Under the pieces are notes generated by a model. The model saw nothing but the letters and a program-made list of their open reading frames with translations. It did no database searches and was not told the origin of the DNA. Below are positions 52,044 through 61,068 of a DNA stretch of 64,000 nt, piece by piece; the stretch's first letter is position 1; the number at the start of each line of letters is the position of its first letter. The stretch comes from JACCXG01 sp963750935 (lineage in GTDB: Bacteria > Acidobacteriota > Vicinamibacteria > Vicinamibacterales > 2-12-FULL-66-21), in the NCBI GenBank assembly GCA_963750935.1, contig CAVVSR010000006.1, positions 62,001-126,000 on the forward strand, read 5' to 3'. A program made the translations under genes and the position numbers.

Positions 52044-52975
52044 TGGCCCCGCCCCTCGTCTCGGTCGTGATTCCCTGTTACAACCAGGGACGGTTTCTGC
52101 GCGACGCGCTCGACAGCGTGTTCCGGCAGACCCATGGCTCCGTGGAGGCGATCGTCGTTGACGACGGATCGACGGACGACACCGCCGCGGTCGCGCGGAC
52201 GTTCCCTGCGGCCCGCTATCTCGAGCAGCCCAACGCCGGGGCGCCCGTCGCGCGCAACGTCGGCCTGCGCGAGAGTCGTGGCGACTACGTCATCTTCCTC
52301 GATGCCGACGACAGGCTGGTCCCGGACGCGATCGCGGCCGGCATCGAGTCGCTCGCCTCGCACCCCGACTGGGCCTTCGTGACCGGGCACGTGCGCCTGA
52401 TCGAGGCGGACGGTTCTCCCGCGGGTGTGCCGCCGCACCGACACGTCGACCCCGACCCGCTGCTCGACCTGCTTCGCGCCAACTACATCTGGACCCCGGG
52501 CGTCGTGATGTACCGCCGCCGCGTGTTCGAATCGCCGGACGCGTTCGACGCGTCGGCCGGCGGCTCGGCCGACTACGAGCTCAACATCCGCCTCGCGCGG
52601 CAGTTCCCTGTCGGATGCCATCACCGGATCGTGCTGGAGTACCGTCGCCATGGCGCGAACATGAGCGCAGACGTGCGCTACATGTTGAAGTCGGCGGTGT
52701 CGGTCCGGCGCTCGCAGCGCCGCCACGTCCGCGCGAACCCATCCGCGCAACAGGCGTTGAAGGCTGGCATCGCGATCGTCCAGGCCGATTTCGGCGCGCG
52801 GCTGGTCGATCAAGTGAAGGGGGATCTGCTTGCGGGCCGCGTCGGCAGGGCGGCAAGCGGGCTGTCCTGCCTGCTGCGCTACTATCCGGCGGGCGTGCGC
52901 CAGGTGGTCGGCTCGAGCGTCACCTGGGCGCTCGCGGGACGTCACTGGCGGCGGCGCCCGGTTCGTCGTGGATGA
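52043..52975 (+). CDS. GT2-family glycosyltransferase
   Basis: A 310-residue GT-A enzyme: LVSVVIPCYNQGRFLRDALDSVF, AIVVDDGSTDDTAA, GAPVARNVGLRESRGDYVIFLDADDRLVPD, a GGSADYELNIRLARQ acceptor segment, and a basic C terminus. Last gene of the run; its 3' end overlaps the convergent Wzt gene by 56 bp. Confidence 0.9.
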   Translation: MAPPLVSVVIPCYNQGRFLRDALDSVFRQTHGSVEAIVVDDGSTDDTAAVARTFPAARYLEQPNAGAPVARNVGLRESRGDYVIFLDADDRLVPDAIAAGIESLASHPDWAFVTGHVRLIEADGSPAGVPPHRHVDPDPLLDLLRANYIWTPGVVMYRRRVFESPDAFDASAGGSADYELNIRLARQFPVGCHHRIVLEYRRHGANMSADVRYMLKSAVSVRRSQRRHVRANPSAQQALKAGIAIVQADFGARLVDQVKGDLLAGRVGRAASGLSCLLRYYPAGVRQVVGSSVTWALAGRHWRRRPVRRG

Positions 52976-54119
52976 CATCCCACGAATGAGGAATGTAGAA
53001 CTGGCCGTCCGTCTGCGGCCCGGTCTGCACGTAGAGCCTCGTTTCGCCGTCCCACCAGGCCAGGATCCTCGAGCTGGTGAGGTCGCGCACGACGGCGCCG
53101 ACGGCATAGCTGCCAGGATTGAGCGGAAGCGCGTCGCACGTGAACTGGACGACGCCTCCTGGCGGCCTCAGGTGCAACGGCTCCCGCCGCTCGCCCGTGC
53201 GGGGAGCGGCGATGCGAGTTTTTCCGTCAGCCGAGTAGTAGCGCAGCTCGAACTCGACGTTGTCGATCTCGCGGGCCACCGCGTAGCGCACCGACACCAT
53301 CACCGGCGCGCCGGTCTTGAACGACACCGCCCGGGGTTCGTCTGGATTGCGCAACGACAGGTTCGTCAACGCGACCCCGCTTCGCGGCGACTCGATCGAC
53401 GTCTGTCCCGATCCGGGGTCCCACAACGCCAGCCGGCGATGATAGGCCGCGACCACCTCCGCGGGACTGCCCGTGGCGGCGACGGCTCCCGCCTCGAGCA
53501 GCAGCGCGCTGTCGCACAGGCGTTCGACGGCCGTCAGATCGTGAGAAATGAACAGGCTGGTCGTGCCCTCGTCTCGCAGCTCCTGAATCCGCTGCAGACA
53601 CTTGACCTGGAACTCGGCGTCGCCGACCGCGAGGACTTCGTCGACGAGCAGGATGTCAGCCTCGAGGTGCGCGGCCACCGCGAAGCCGAGCCGCACGTAC
53701 ATCCCGGACGAGTACCACTTGACCGGCGTATCGATGAACGCCTGCACGCCCGCGAACTCGACGATGCGTTCGAGCTTCGCCGAGATCTCCCGCCGCCGCA
53801 TGCCGAGGATCGCGCCGCTGAGGAACACGTTCTCGCGGCCGGTCAGCTCGGGGTGGAACCCGGATCCGACTTCGATGAGCGCGGCGACGCGACCCTGAAG
53901 GACGATGCGGCCGCGGGTGGGCGCCGTGATCCCGGCCAGCAGCTTCAGCAACGTGCTCTTGCCGGCGCCGTTGCGTCCAATCACACCCATCGACGCGCCG
54001 CGCCGCACTTCGAAGCCGATCTGCTGCAGCGCCCAGAACGTCTCGGCGTGGCGCCTCGCGCTCTTGCGGTATGCCTTCCAGACATCCTCGAGCGCCAGGT
54101 CGATCGGCACGCCGCTCAT
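52920..54119 (-). CDS. wzt: Polysaccharide ABC exporter ATP-binding protein (Wzt-like)
   Basis: A 399-residue ATPase with Walker A GVIGRNGAGKSTLLKLLAG near residue 50, the O-antigen-exporter G-loop region RVAALIEVGSGFHPELTGRENVFL, signature WYSSGMYVRLGFAVA (replacing LSGGQ), and Walker B ADILLVDEVLAVGD. Residues about 265-390 form an extra beta-sandwich (VSVRYAVAREIDNVEFELRYY, GVVQFTCDALPLNPGSYAVGAVVRD) like the Wzt C-terminal carbohydrate-recognition domain. It pairs with the permease upstream (4-bp overlap ATGA) to export the glycan made by the facing gene cluster. Confidence 0.9.
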   Translation of the reverse strand: MSGVPIDLALEDVWKAYRKSARRHAETFWALQQIGFEVRRGASMGVIGRNGAGKSTLLKLLAGITAPTRGRIVLQGRVAALIEVGSGFHPELTGRENVFLSGAILGMRRREISAKLERIVEFAGVQAFIDTPVKWYSSGMYVRLGFAVAAHLEADILLVDEVLAVGDAEFQVKCLQRIQELRDEGTTSLFISHDLTAVERLCDSALLLEAGAVAATGSPAEVVAAYHRRLALWDPGSGQTSIESPRSGVALTNLSLRNPDEPRAVSFKTGAPVMVSVRYAVAREIDNVEFELRYYSADGKTRIAAPRTGERREPLHLRPPGGVVQFTCDALPLNPGSYAVGAVVRDLTSSRILAWWDGETRLYVQTGPQTDGQFYIPHSWDVIHDEPGAAASDVPRAPR

Positions 54120-54964
54120 ACCGCATCCGCCATCGTCAATTCCACGTACTTGAAGTAGATGTAGCCGGCCGGCACGATCAGGAGGACCACGACGACGGAG
54201 ACGGTGAGGGCGGCGACGTCGGGCGGCTGGTGCATCACGACGGCGCGCCGGAACGTCTCCACGATGCCCGCCATCGGGTTCAGCGTGTAGAGCGTGTAGA
54301 GGGACGGCGGCAGCGCGCGCTTCACGGCCGCCAGCGGATACAGCACCGGCGTCGCGAACAACCAGACCTGCACCAGCACCGGCATCGCCAGGCCGACGTC
54401 GCGATAGTGCACCTGGAGTGCCGAGAGGAGCAGGCCGAGGCCGACCAGGAATCCGGTCAGCACCGCGACCGCGACCAGCGCCCAGAGGGCGGTCGGGGTC
54501 AGCGCGATACCGAACCACAGCATGAGGCCCGCGAGCAGGACGGACGCCACGGTCATGTCGACCAGGGCGGCGACGACATAGGTGAGCGGCAGGATCTCGC
54601 GTGGAAAGCTGACCTTGGTCAGCAGCGCCGCGTGCGAGGTGAGCGCGGTGCTCGCCGTGATCAGTCCGCTGGTAAACATCGTCCAGGGAACGAGCGCCGA
54701 GTACGCGAACACGGGGAACGGGACGTCGCCGCCCGGAGCCGCCCGGAGAAACGTGAACATCAGCGTGAAGACCAGCATCATCGACAGCGGCTGGATCACG
54801 GCCCACAGCAGGCCGAGACGGGACTGCCGGTAGCGCACGTTGATGCGGTGCAGGCTGAGGGTCAGGAACAAATCGCCGAACTGCCGCAGCCGGCGAATGG
54901 CGGCCAGCGGACGGATCCGCGCCAGCGACGGCGGTTCGAAGACGGTGGTGTGCCGCCGCTCCAT
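54116..54964 (-). CDS. wzm: Polysaccharide ABC exporter permease (Wzm-like, ABC-2)
   Basis: A 282-residue ABC-2 permease with an N-terminal amphipathic segment, six predicted helices (LLWAVIQPLSMMLVFTLMFTF, PVFAYSALVPWTMFTSGLI, ILPLTYVVAALVDMTVASVLLAGLML, and others) and the loop NVRYRQSRLGLLWAVIQPL typical of polysaccharide exporters. It moves an undecaprenyl-linked glycan across the inner membrane with Wzt. TACACT ends 8 nt before its ATG. Confidence 0.9.
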   Translation of the reverse strand: MERRHTTVFEPPSLARIRPLAAIRRLRQFGDLFLTLSLHRINVRYRQSRLGLLWAVIQPLSMMLVFTLMFTFLRAAPGGDVPFPVFAYSALVPWTMFTSGLITASTALTSHAALLTKVSFPREILPLTYVVAALVDMTVASVLLAGLMLWFGIALTPTALWALVAVAVLTGFLVGLGLLLSALQVHYRDVGLAMPVLVQVWLFATPVLYPLAAVKRALPPSLYTLYTLNPMAGIVETFRRAVVMHQPPDVAALTVSVVVVLLIVPAGYIYFKYVELTMADAV

Positions 54965-54972
54965 ATCGACTG

Positions 54973-54978
54973 AGTGTA
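54973..54978 (-). promoter_or_regulatory. -10-like box TACACT upstream of wzm
   Basis: TACACT on the minus strand ends 8 nt before the ATG (54964) without a ribosome binding site, the same layout as other promoters in this window. Confidence 0.35.
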
Positions 54979-55033
54979 TGGCAAGCCGTGAGCCGGCGAC
55001 TTTGTGCTCTCGGCTTCCGGCGACCGGATCAGT

Positions 55034-56566
55034 TCACGCGGCGACGCCGGCCATCAGCCGCATCACCGCGTCCTGCGTCGCGCGCTCGCGCGTCAGCTCA
55101 CCGGCGATCCGGCCTTCCCGCAGCACCAGCAGGCGCGTCGAGAGGTTGAGGACCTCCGGCAGCTCGCTCGAGATCAGGATGACGGCGCTGCCCTGGGCGG
55201 CGAGCTCGTCGATGAGCGCATGAATCTCGGCCTTGGCGCCGACGTCCACGCCGCGCGTGGGCTCGTCGAGGATCAGCACCCGGCAGCGCGCCGCCAGCCA
55301 CTTCGCCAGCACCAGCTTCTGCTGGTTGCCGCCTGAGAGTCCGGCGGTCGGCGCGTCAGGGCCGGACGCCCGCACGCGAAGCCGTTCGAAGTAGCGGCCC
55401 GCCAGCGCGCGCTCGGCGCCGTGCCGGATGAAGAGCAGGCGCGCCAGCAGTCCGAGGGTCGCGAGCGTGATGTTGCTGGCGGCCGACATCGACAGCACCA
55501 GGCCCTGGCGCTTGCGATCCTCCGGAACGAGGCCGATGCCGAGCCGCATGGCGTCGCTTGGACTCCGGATCCGCGCCAGCTGCCCGTTGACGACGATTCG
55601 CCCCGTTGCCAGCGGATCGAGTCCGAACAGCGCCTGCGCGACTTCCGAGCGCCCCGCGCCGACCAGCCCCGCCACGCCGAGCACTTCTCCGGCCCGCACG
55701 CTGAACGTGACGTCGTGAAAGGCCGGTGGGCTCGACAGCCCTTCGACGCGCAGCAGCTCCGGTCCGGGCGCCGCCTGGACGTGGGCCGGAAAGTATTCGT
55801 CGAGCCGGCGTCCGATCATCATCTGCACGATCGCGGCGCGATCGAGGGACGCGATCGGCTGCGTCGCCACGTGACGGCCGTCGCGCAGCACCGTCACCGC
55901 GTCGCACAGTCTGAAGATCTCTTCCATCCGGTGCGACACGTAGAGCGCCGTGACGCCGTCGTTGCGGAGCCGGCCGATCAGCTCGTAGAGCCGCTCCGCT
56001 TCGTGCTGGGTCAGGCTGCTGGTCGGCTCGTCGAAGACGATGATCCGCGCGCCGCGGCCGATCGCGGCGGCAATCTGCACCACCTGCTGCTGCGCGATCG
56101 TCAGCTCGCCGAGCGTCCGGCGCACGTCGATGTCGGCGCCGCTTGCGGCCAGCGTCGCTTCGGCGCGGCGCCACAGCTCACGGCGCGACAGGAAGGGGCC
56201 CCTGGCCGGCAGCGATCCGAGGCACAGGTTCTCGGCGACGGTCAGGTTGTCGCAGAACGCCAGCTCCTGGTGGACGATGCCGATGCCGGCGGCCAGCGCC
56301 TGCTCGGGGCCGTTGAAGACGGCCGGCGCGCCGAAGACGAGCAGGCGTCCGGCGTCGGGGCGATGAATGCCCGCCAGGATCTTGCCGAGCGTGCTCTTGC
56401 CGGCGCCGTTCTCGCCGCACAACGCGTGACAGCTCCCGGCGGCCACCGAGAAGCCGACGTCCTCGAGCGCGAGGGCGCCGGGAAAGCGCTTGGTGATGGC
56501 GTCGAACGTGACGGCTGGCGTACTTCCGCCTGAAGGCGGAAGCCACGCATCCGGGGCTTCGCGCAT
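55034..56566 (-). CDS. Sugar ABC importer ATP-binding protein (RbsA/MglA-type)
   Basis: A 510-residue protein with two ATPase domains. Domain 1: LCGENGAGKSTLGKIL, LTIAQQQVVQIAAAI, IIVFDEPTSSLT. Domain 2: VAGLVGAGRSEVAQALFG (degenerate Walker A), LSGGNQQKLVLAKWLA, VLILDEPTRGVDVGAKAE. This tandem layout is specific to ribose/galactose/xylose importers. Last gene of a permease, binding protein, ATPase operon; 7 bp from the binding-protein stop. Confidence 0.93.
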   Translation of the reverse strand: MREAPDAWLPPSGGSTPAVTFDAITKRFPGALALEDVGFSVAAGSCHALCGENGAGKSTLGKILAGIHRPDAGRLLVFGAPAVFNGPEQALAAGIGIVHQELAFCDNLTVAENLCLGSLPARGPFLSRRELWRRAEATLAASGADIDVRRTLGELTIAQQQVVQIAAAIGRGARIIVFDEPTSSLTQHEAERLYELIGRLRNDGVTALYVSHRMEEIFRLCDAVTVLRDGRHVATQPIASLDRAAIVQMMIGRRLDEYFPAHVQAAPGPELLRVEGLSSPPAFHDVTFSVRAGEVLGVAGLVGAGRSEVAQALFGLDPLATGRIVVNGQLARIRSPSDAMRLGIGLVPEDRKRQGLVLSMSAASNITLATLGLLARLLFIRHGAERALAGRYFERLRVRASGPDAPTAGLSGGNQQKLVLAKWLAARCRVLILDEPTRGVDVGAKAEIHALIDELAAQGSAVILISSELPEVLNLSTRLLVLREGRIAGELTRERATQDAVMRLMAGVAA

Positions 56567-56573
56567 CGGCCGC

Positions 56574-57614
56574 CTATGGCAGCTTCAGGTAGGCCTCGGG
56601 GACGTCGGTGAATCCCCACTCCTTGAGCTGACGCGCCCAGGTTCCGAGGTTCTCCTTGGACACGCGCACCAGCTCCATCGGGATGATCGCCGGGACGTCC
56701 TGCTTCAGGTGCACTTTCTCGACGATCTTCTGCACCGAGACGTAGCCCCACAGGTAGGTCGGCTGCGCGAGCAGGACCGGCGCCAGCCCCTTCTCGACGT
56801 AGGCGAGCTCGGCGGGCAGGGCATCGACCGAGACGATCTTGACCTTCTTCGGATCGAGGTCGGTCAGCAGCGACTGCGTGAAGAGCGGCCAGCCGCCGAT
56901 CATCGCCCAGCCCTGGATCTGCGGATAGGCGTTCTGGACGCGGATCACCTCGGCGGCGGCGTCCTGCGGCGTCTCGACGTGATAGAAGGTGTCGATCACG
57001 GTCATGCCCGGATACTTCTTCGCCTCTTCCTTGACGCCGTCGACGCGCTTGCGCAGGTTGGGGGCGTTCTGGTTGCCGGCGAGAATCGCGAAGCTGCCCT
57101 TCTCTCCCATCTGCTTGCGCAGCTCGTCCATCACCGCGCGCCCGGTCTTCTCGTCGTCCACGCCGTAGAACGCGAAGCGCTTCGAGTCCGGCGCGTCGCT
57201 GTCGAAGGTCATGACCGCGACGCCGCGCGCGACCGCGTCGTTGATCGCGCCGGTGACCTTGCCGGCGTCGGAGCACGAGATCAGCACGGCGTGCGCCCCC
57301 TCGTTGACGGCCTGCGCGATGCGCTGCGCCTGGACCTGTCCGTCTTCGGCGGGCGGCGTCAGCCACTGGATCTCGATCGGCACGCCGTGCTTCTGCGACA
57401 GCTCCTTGGCCGCCGCTTCGGCGCCGGTGCGGGCCGACAGGAACACCGGGTTGGTCGAGGACTTGGCGATCATCGCGATCTTCAGGCTCGAGGTCCGCGC
57501 CGGCGCCGACACCGTTGGCCCCCGGCTGCAGGAAAGGGGAGCGAGAAGCACCGCGGCCAGGAGCGCGGCGTGCGCGGCGGATCGTCGACCGCGAGCCCTG
57601 AGTCTGAAAGTCAT
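56574..57614 (-). CDS. Sugar ABC importer substrate-binding lipoprotein (RbsB-type)
   Basis: A 346-residue periplasmic binding protein of the ribose/galactose class (peripla_BP_4). The signal ends in a lipobox, LLAPLSC, so it is a lipoprotein. KIAMIAKSSTNPVFLSARTGAEAAAKEL begins domain 1, and GVAVMTFDSDAPDSKRFAFYG matches the ligand-binding hinge region of RbsB-like proteins. LLAQPTYLWGYVSVQKI is the usual end of domain 2. Ligand is probably a pentose or hexose; which one cannot be told. Confidence 0.92.
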   Translation of the reverse strand: MTFRLRARGRRSAAHAALLAAVLLAPLSCSRGPTVSAPARTSSLKIAMIAKSSTNPVFLSARTGAEAAAKELSQKHGVPIEIQWLTPPAEDGQVQAQRIAQAVNEGAHAVLISCSDAGKVTGAINDAVARGVAVMTFDSDAPDSKRFAFYGVDDEKTGRAVMDELRKQMGEKGSFAILAGNQNAPNLRKRVDGVKEEAKKYPGMTVIDTFYHVETPQDAAAEVIRVQNAYPQIQGWAMIGGWPLFTQSLLTDLDPKKVKIVSVDALPAELAYVEKGLAPVLLAQPTYLWGYVSVQKIVEKVHLKQDVPAIIPMELVRVSKENLGTWARQLKEWGFTDVPEAYLKLP

Positions 57615-57630
57615 CGCGTCTGTCTCCTTG

Positions 57631-58674
57631 TCATTTGCGGACGGCGGCGCGGGCGAGCCGGCGCGCCGTCAGGCGGGCATTGGCCTGATCGAGCGTGACG
57701 GCGATGATGATCGCGCAGCCGATGATGATCCACTCGTAGTTCTGGTCGAAGTGCAGCGTGCGGATCGACTGCCGGATCAGCACGATCAGCAGCGCCCCGA
57801 GCATGGCGTTGATGGCGCTGCCTTTGCCACCCGACAGGCTGGCGCCGCCGACGACCGCTGACGCTATCACGTAAAGCTCGTAGCCGGTGGCGTCCACGCA
57901 TGAGGCCGAGCCGTAGAAGCTGGCCCCCATGAACGCGGCGATGCCCGCGGTCAGGCCGGACAGCACGAAGACGCCGATCTGAATCCGGTTCAGCCGCAGG
58001 CCGGAGAAGCGGCTGGCCTCGGCGTTGCCGCCGATCGCGAAGACGTGCCGCCCCATCACCGTCTGCCGCAGGTAGACGGCGCCGAGCGCGGTCACCGCCA
58101 GCATCACCAGCGTCGGCACCGGATAGAGCGACTCGCCCAGGCCGAGCGGCGCCTTGGCGATCGACGTCAGCGCCGACGGCAGCCCGATGCTCTGCGCCTC
58201 GCTCGCGACGAAGGCGACGCCGCGCAGCATCCACATCGTGCCGAGCGTGATGATGAAGGGATGGACGCGCAGGCCGACCACCATCAGCCCGTTCATCAGG
58301 CCGCACGCAATCCCGACCCCGACCGAGATGGCGATGCCAATCGCGGCGGTCTCGAACGGCCCCGCCGGGCCGTGCGCCCGCAGCACCATCGCGGTGGTGA
58401 CGCCGGCCAGCGCGTAGATCGATCCGACCGACAGATCGATCCCGCCGGAGATGATCACGATGGTGGCGCCGACCGCCATGATCGCGAAGAAGCTCGCGTC
58501 GGTCGCGGTCTGAATCAGCGTGTAGGAGTTGAGGAAATTGTTGACCGGTTCGCCGGTGAGCCGGTCGGCGTGCGAGCCCGCGAGAAGAGTGAGCAGCGTC
58601 CCCAGGCACAGGATGACCAGAAGCAGGCCCGCCTGGGCTGAGCTCAAGAGCTTCGCCAGCATCAGTTGCGACAC
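57631..58674 (-). CDS. Sugar ABC importer permease (RbsC-type)
   Basis: A 347-residue inner-membrane permease of the BPD_transp_2 family with about 8-10 helices. VGATIVIISGGIDLSVGSIYALAGV and MNGLMVVGLRVHPFIITLGTMWMLRG are the RbsC signature segments, and VVGGASLSGGKGSAINAMLGALLIVLI is the conserved C-terminal loop. The start is GTG at 58674; ATG at 58662 in frame is an alternative. First gene of the importer operon, 16 bp ahead of the binding protein. Confidence 0.92.
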   Translation of the reverse strand: MSQLMLAKLLSSAQAGLLLVILCLGTLLTLLAGSHADRLTGEPVNNFLNSYTLIQTATDASFFAIMAVGATIVIISGGIDLSVGSIYALAGVTTAMVLRAHGPAGPFETAAIGIAISVGVGIACGLMNGLMVVGLRVHPFIITLGTMWMLRGVAFVASEAQSIGLPSALTSIAKAPLGLGESLYPVPTLVMLAVTALGAVYLRQTVMGRHVFAIGGNAEASRFSGLRLNRIQIGVFVLSGLTAGIAAFMGASFYGSASCVDATGYELYVIASAVVGGASLSGGKGSAINAMLGALLIVLIRQSIRTLHFDQNYEWIIIGCAIIIAVTLDQANARLTARRLARAAVRK

Positions 58675-58703
58675 GTAAGTGTATCGGAGTCGCGCGCGGC
58701 TCG

Positions 58704-61001
58704 TTAGAACCTGAACAGCCTGGTGGCCTTGACGGTGAAGCCGCGGCTGAGCAGCGACGGCGTCCGAAGCTCGCTCAACGTGTCACGGCCGTCGCTGTAG
58801 ACGACGAAGATTTCGCTGCCGGGGAGGTATTCCCACCGGAACCGCACGTTCGTGGTGACGAGATGGCTGGTGGAGTTGTATTGCACCAGCGCCGCCGCGA
58901 GCATCCGGTTCGTGAACGAGAACGTGCCGCGCGCGCTGAGGAGCGTGGCCGTGAACCGGCCGGTCGGCATGTCCACCCAGTTCACCGAGACGCCCGGTTC
59001 GAGCGAGAGGCGCGGCGTCACCTCCGCGCGTCCGCGAAAGCCGAGATCGGTGCGATCGCCGCCATAGAAGCCGCCGGTGGCAAACGTGACGTCGCCCGAG
59101 ACGCGCCGCTGCGAGCCGAGCGTATAGCCGGCACGGAGCGTTGGCGAGTGATAGGCGCCGGGCGCCACCGGCGTGTCCGCGATCTCGAACCCCGTGGCCA
59201 CGAACTCGAAGTCGCGGCTGTAGCCGACGGTCCAGGTGTCGCTGCTGTGCATCTCGCCGCGCACGCCGACCCGCCCCTGCCGGTTCTCGAGCCGGTGATC
59301 GCGATCGGTGATGTAGTCGAGCGCCGCTTCGTAGCTGATGCGGCGGAGCAGCCGCGCGCCGCGCGGCCGCCGGCTGATGCGGAGCTGGGCGAAGTTCTCG
59401 ATGAACCCGGTGCGGCGGACGAAGCCAATCTCGGGATTGAAGCCGGCGCCGACCGTCAGGTGCTCGACCTGGATGCCCAGTCGATCGGAGTCGTAGTCGA
59501 CACGCCCGCGGTAGCTGCGGTCATCGTCTGCATCGACGGTATCGCGCGCGCCGGCCGTGGTCCGGGTCTGGGAGTAGTAGCCGACGATGTTGAGGTTCAC
59601 GAAGAAGGAGAGGTTGGCGTCGACGCCGAACACCTGGTTGTCGCCGCGGCCGTTGGCGGTCGGCGATCGATTCGTGCGCGATGACGCCGACGTAGCTGCG
59701 TCGAAGAATGTCGCGCTTCAGCCTGACGACCCCGAAGTTGGTGCCGACGGCGCCGGCCTCGCGGCTGTCGTCGGTCTGGATGTCGAGCAGTCCGACTGTG
59801 TAGCGGCCGGCCTTGCCGGTCAACCGGCCGCCGGCCTCGATCGGGACGGCGTGGCTGCCGCTGCAGGCCGACGCGCCGGCTGAAGAACAGCACCGGTACG
59901 TTCACCGCCGGCGTCGCCGTGGTGCTGGTGCTGGTCGCCGTGGTCTGCGCGCCGCCGAAGGCGAAGATGCCCTGGCCCTCGAGGAAGAACTCGCGCTTCT
60001 CCGGGAACAGCGGATTGAAGCGGGTCAGGTTGATCTGCTGGTCGTCGTCTTCGACCTGGGCGAAGTCGGTGCGGTACGTCACGTCGGCGGTCAGGCTCTG
60101 GGTGAGGCCGTACTTCAGGTCGAACCCGGCGTCGCCGTCGTACTCGGTGCCGAAGCCGGGGTCGACCGTGCGATCGGCCTTGACCGTTCCGACCGCGTAG
60201 GGCTTGACGTCGAGGTTCAGCGCGGCCGGCGGCGCCTCGAGTCCGACCAGGGTTGCCGCCTGCGAGAGCCGCAGGATGCCGCGCGCGCCCGTACTGCCTC
60301 GGCACCGGGCTGAGGTACGAGAGCTCGTTCTTCCAGCGGACGTTGCGGCGGATGTTGACGCCCCAGACCTGCGCGCCCTGGCCGCGGTAGCGCAGCGAGC
60401 GGAAGGGGATGGCCATCTCCAGCGTCCACCCTTCGCTGTCGCGGCGGCTGCGCGGGATCCAGGGCACGTTCCAGTCGCGATTGACGTCGCGCTCGTCGGT
60501 GATCTGCGTGTCCCACGCGCCACCGACCGCGTTCATCAGGAACTCGTAGCCGTTGCGGCGATCGTGGAAGGTGTCGAAGATGATGCTGAAGTTGTCGTTG
60601 GCGCTGACGTTGCGGCCGTCGCGCCGCATGTCGTTGGCGACGATCCGCGAGGGCTGGCTGTCGCGGCAGCGCGCCGCGACGTAGAGGAAGCGGTCGTCGT
60701 AGAGGAGCCACACGAGCGTCGGCTCGGTGGCCGGCTCGCCTTCGCTCGGCTCCTGCTGCACGAACCCCGAGATCGGCGTGAGCGTCCTGTAGATCGATTC
60801 GTCGAGCACGGCGTCGAGGCGCGGCGGCGTGTCGATGCGCACCGCGCGCACGGTGACGTGGCCGTCGCTGTCGCGTGTTTGCGTCGGCGGCGGCTCCGGG
60901 GCTGCCGGCTGGATGCCTTGAAAGGCGGTGGCGGGGGAGGCCAGGAACAAGCTTGCGGCCAGGGCATACCTGGCTGAGACACGGACGCGGCGCCGAAACA
61001 T
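58704..61001 (-). CDS. DUF5916 / CBM9-like outer-membrane protein, three frameshifts
   Basis: About 764 residues after correction. A signal peptide (ALAASLFLASPATA) is followed by a carbohydrate-binding family 9-like domain (RIDTPPRLDAVLDESIYRTLTPI, LYVAARCRDSQPSRIVANDMRRDG, YEFLMNAVGGAWDTQITDE) and a DUF5916 barrel (KYGLTQSLTADVTYRTDFAQVEDD, NPLFPEKREFFLEGQG, terminal strand TVKATRLFRF). Frame changes occur near 60290, 59857 and 59668, each equivalent to one inserted base, so the span stays a multiple of three. Removing them gives SRRVGLQGSHAVPIEAGGR and IATNRSPTANGRGDN, normal for the family. Probably an outer-membrane protein; role unknown. Confidence 0.88.
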
Positions 61002-61055
61002 TGCCGTTCATTTCAACACGGAAAGCGCACCGGGCGGCGACTGCCGGCCAGGCGG

Positions 61056-61061
61056 TACAAT
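61056..61061 (+). promoter_or_regulatory. -10 box TACAAT upstream of the sigma factor
   Basis: TACAAT ends 7 nt before the ATG (61069). GGTACAAT plus a GCGG-rich spacer is nearly the same as the DinB promoter at 12342-12357. Confidence 0.5.
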
Positions 61062-61068
61062 TCGCGGC

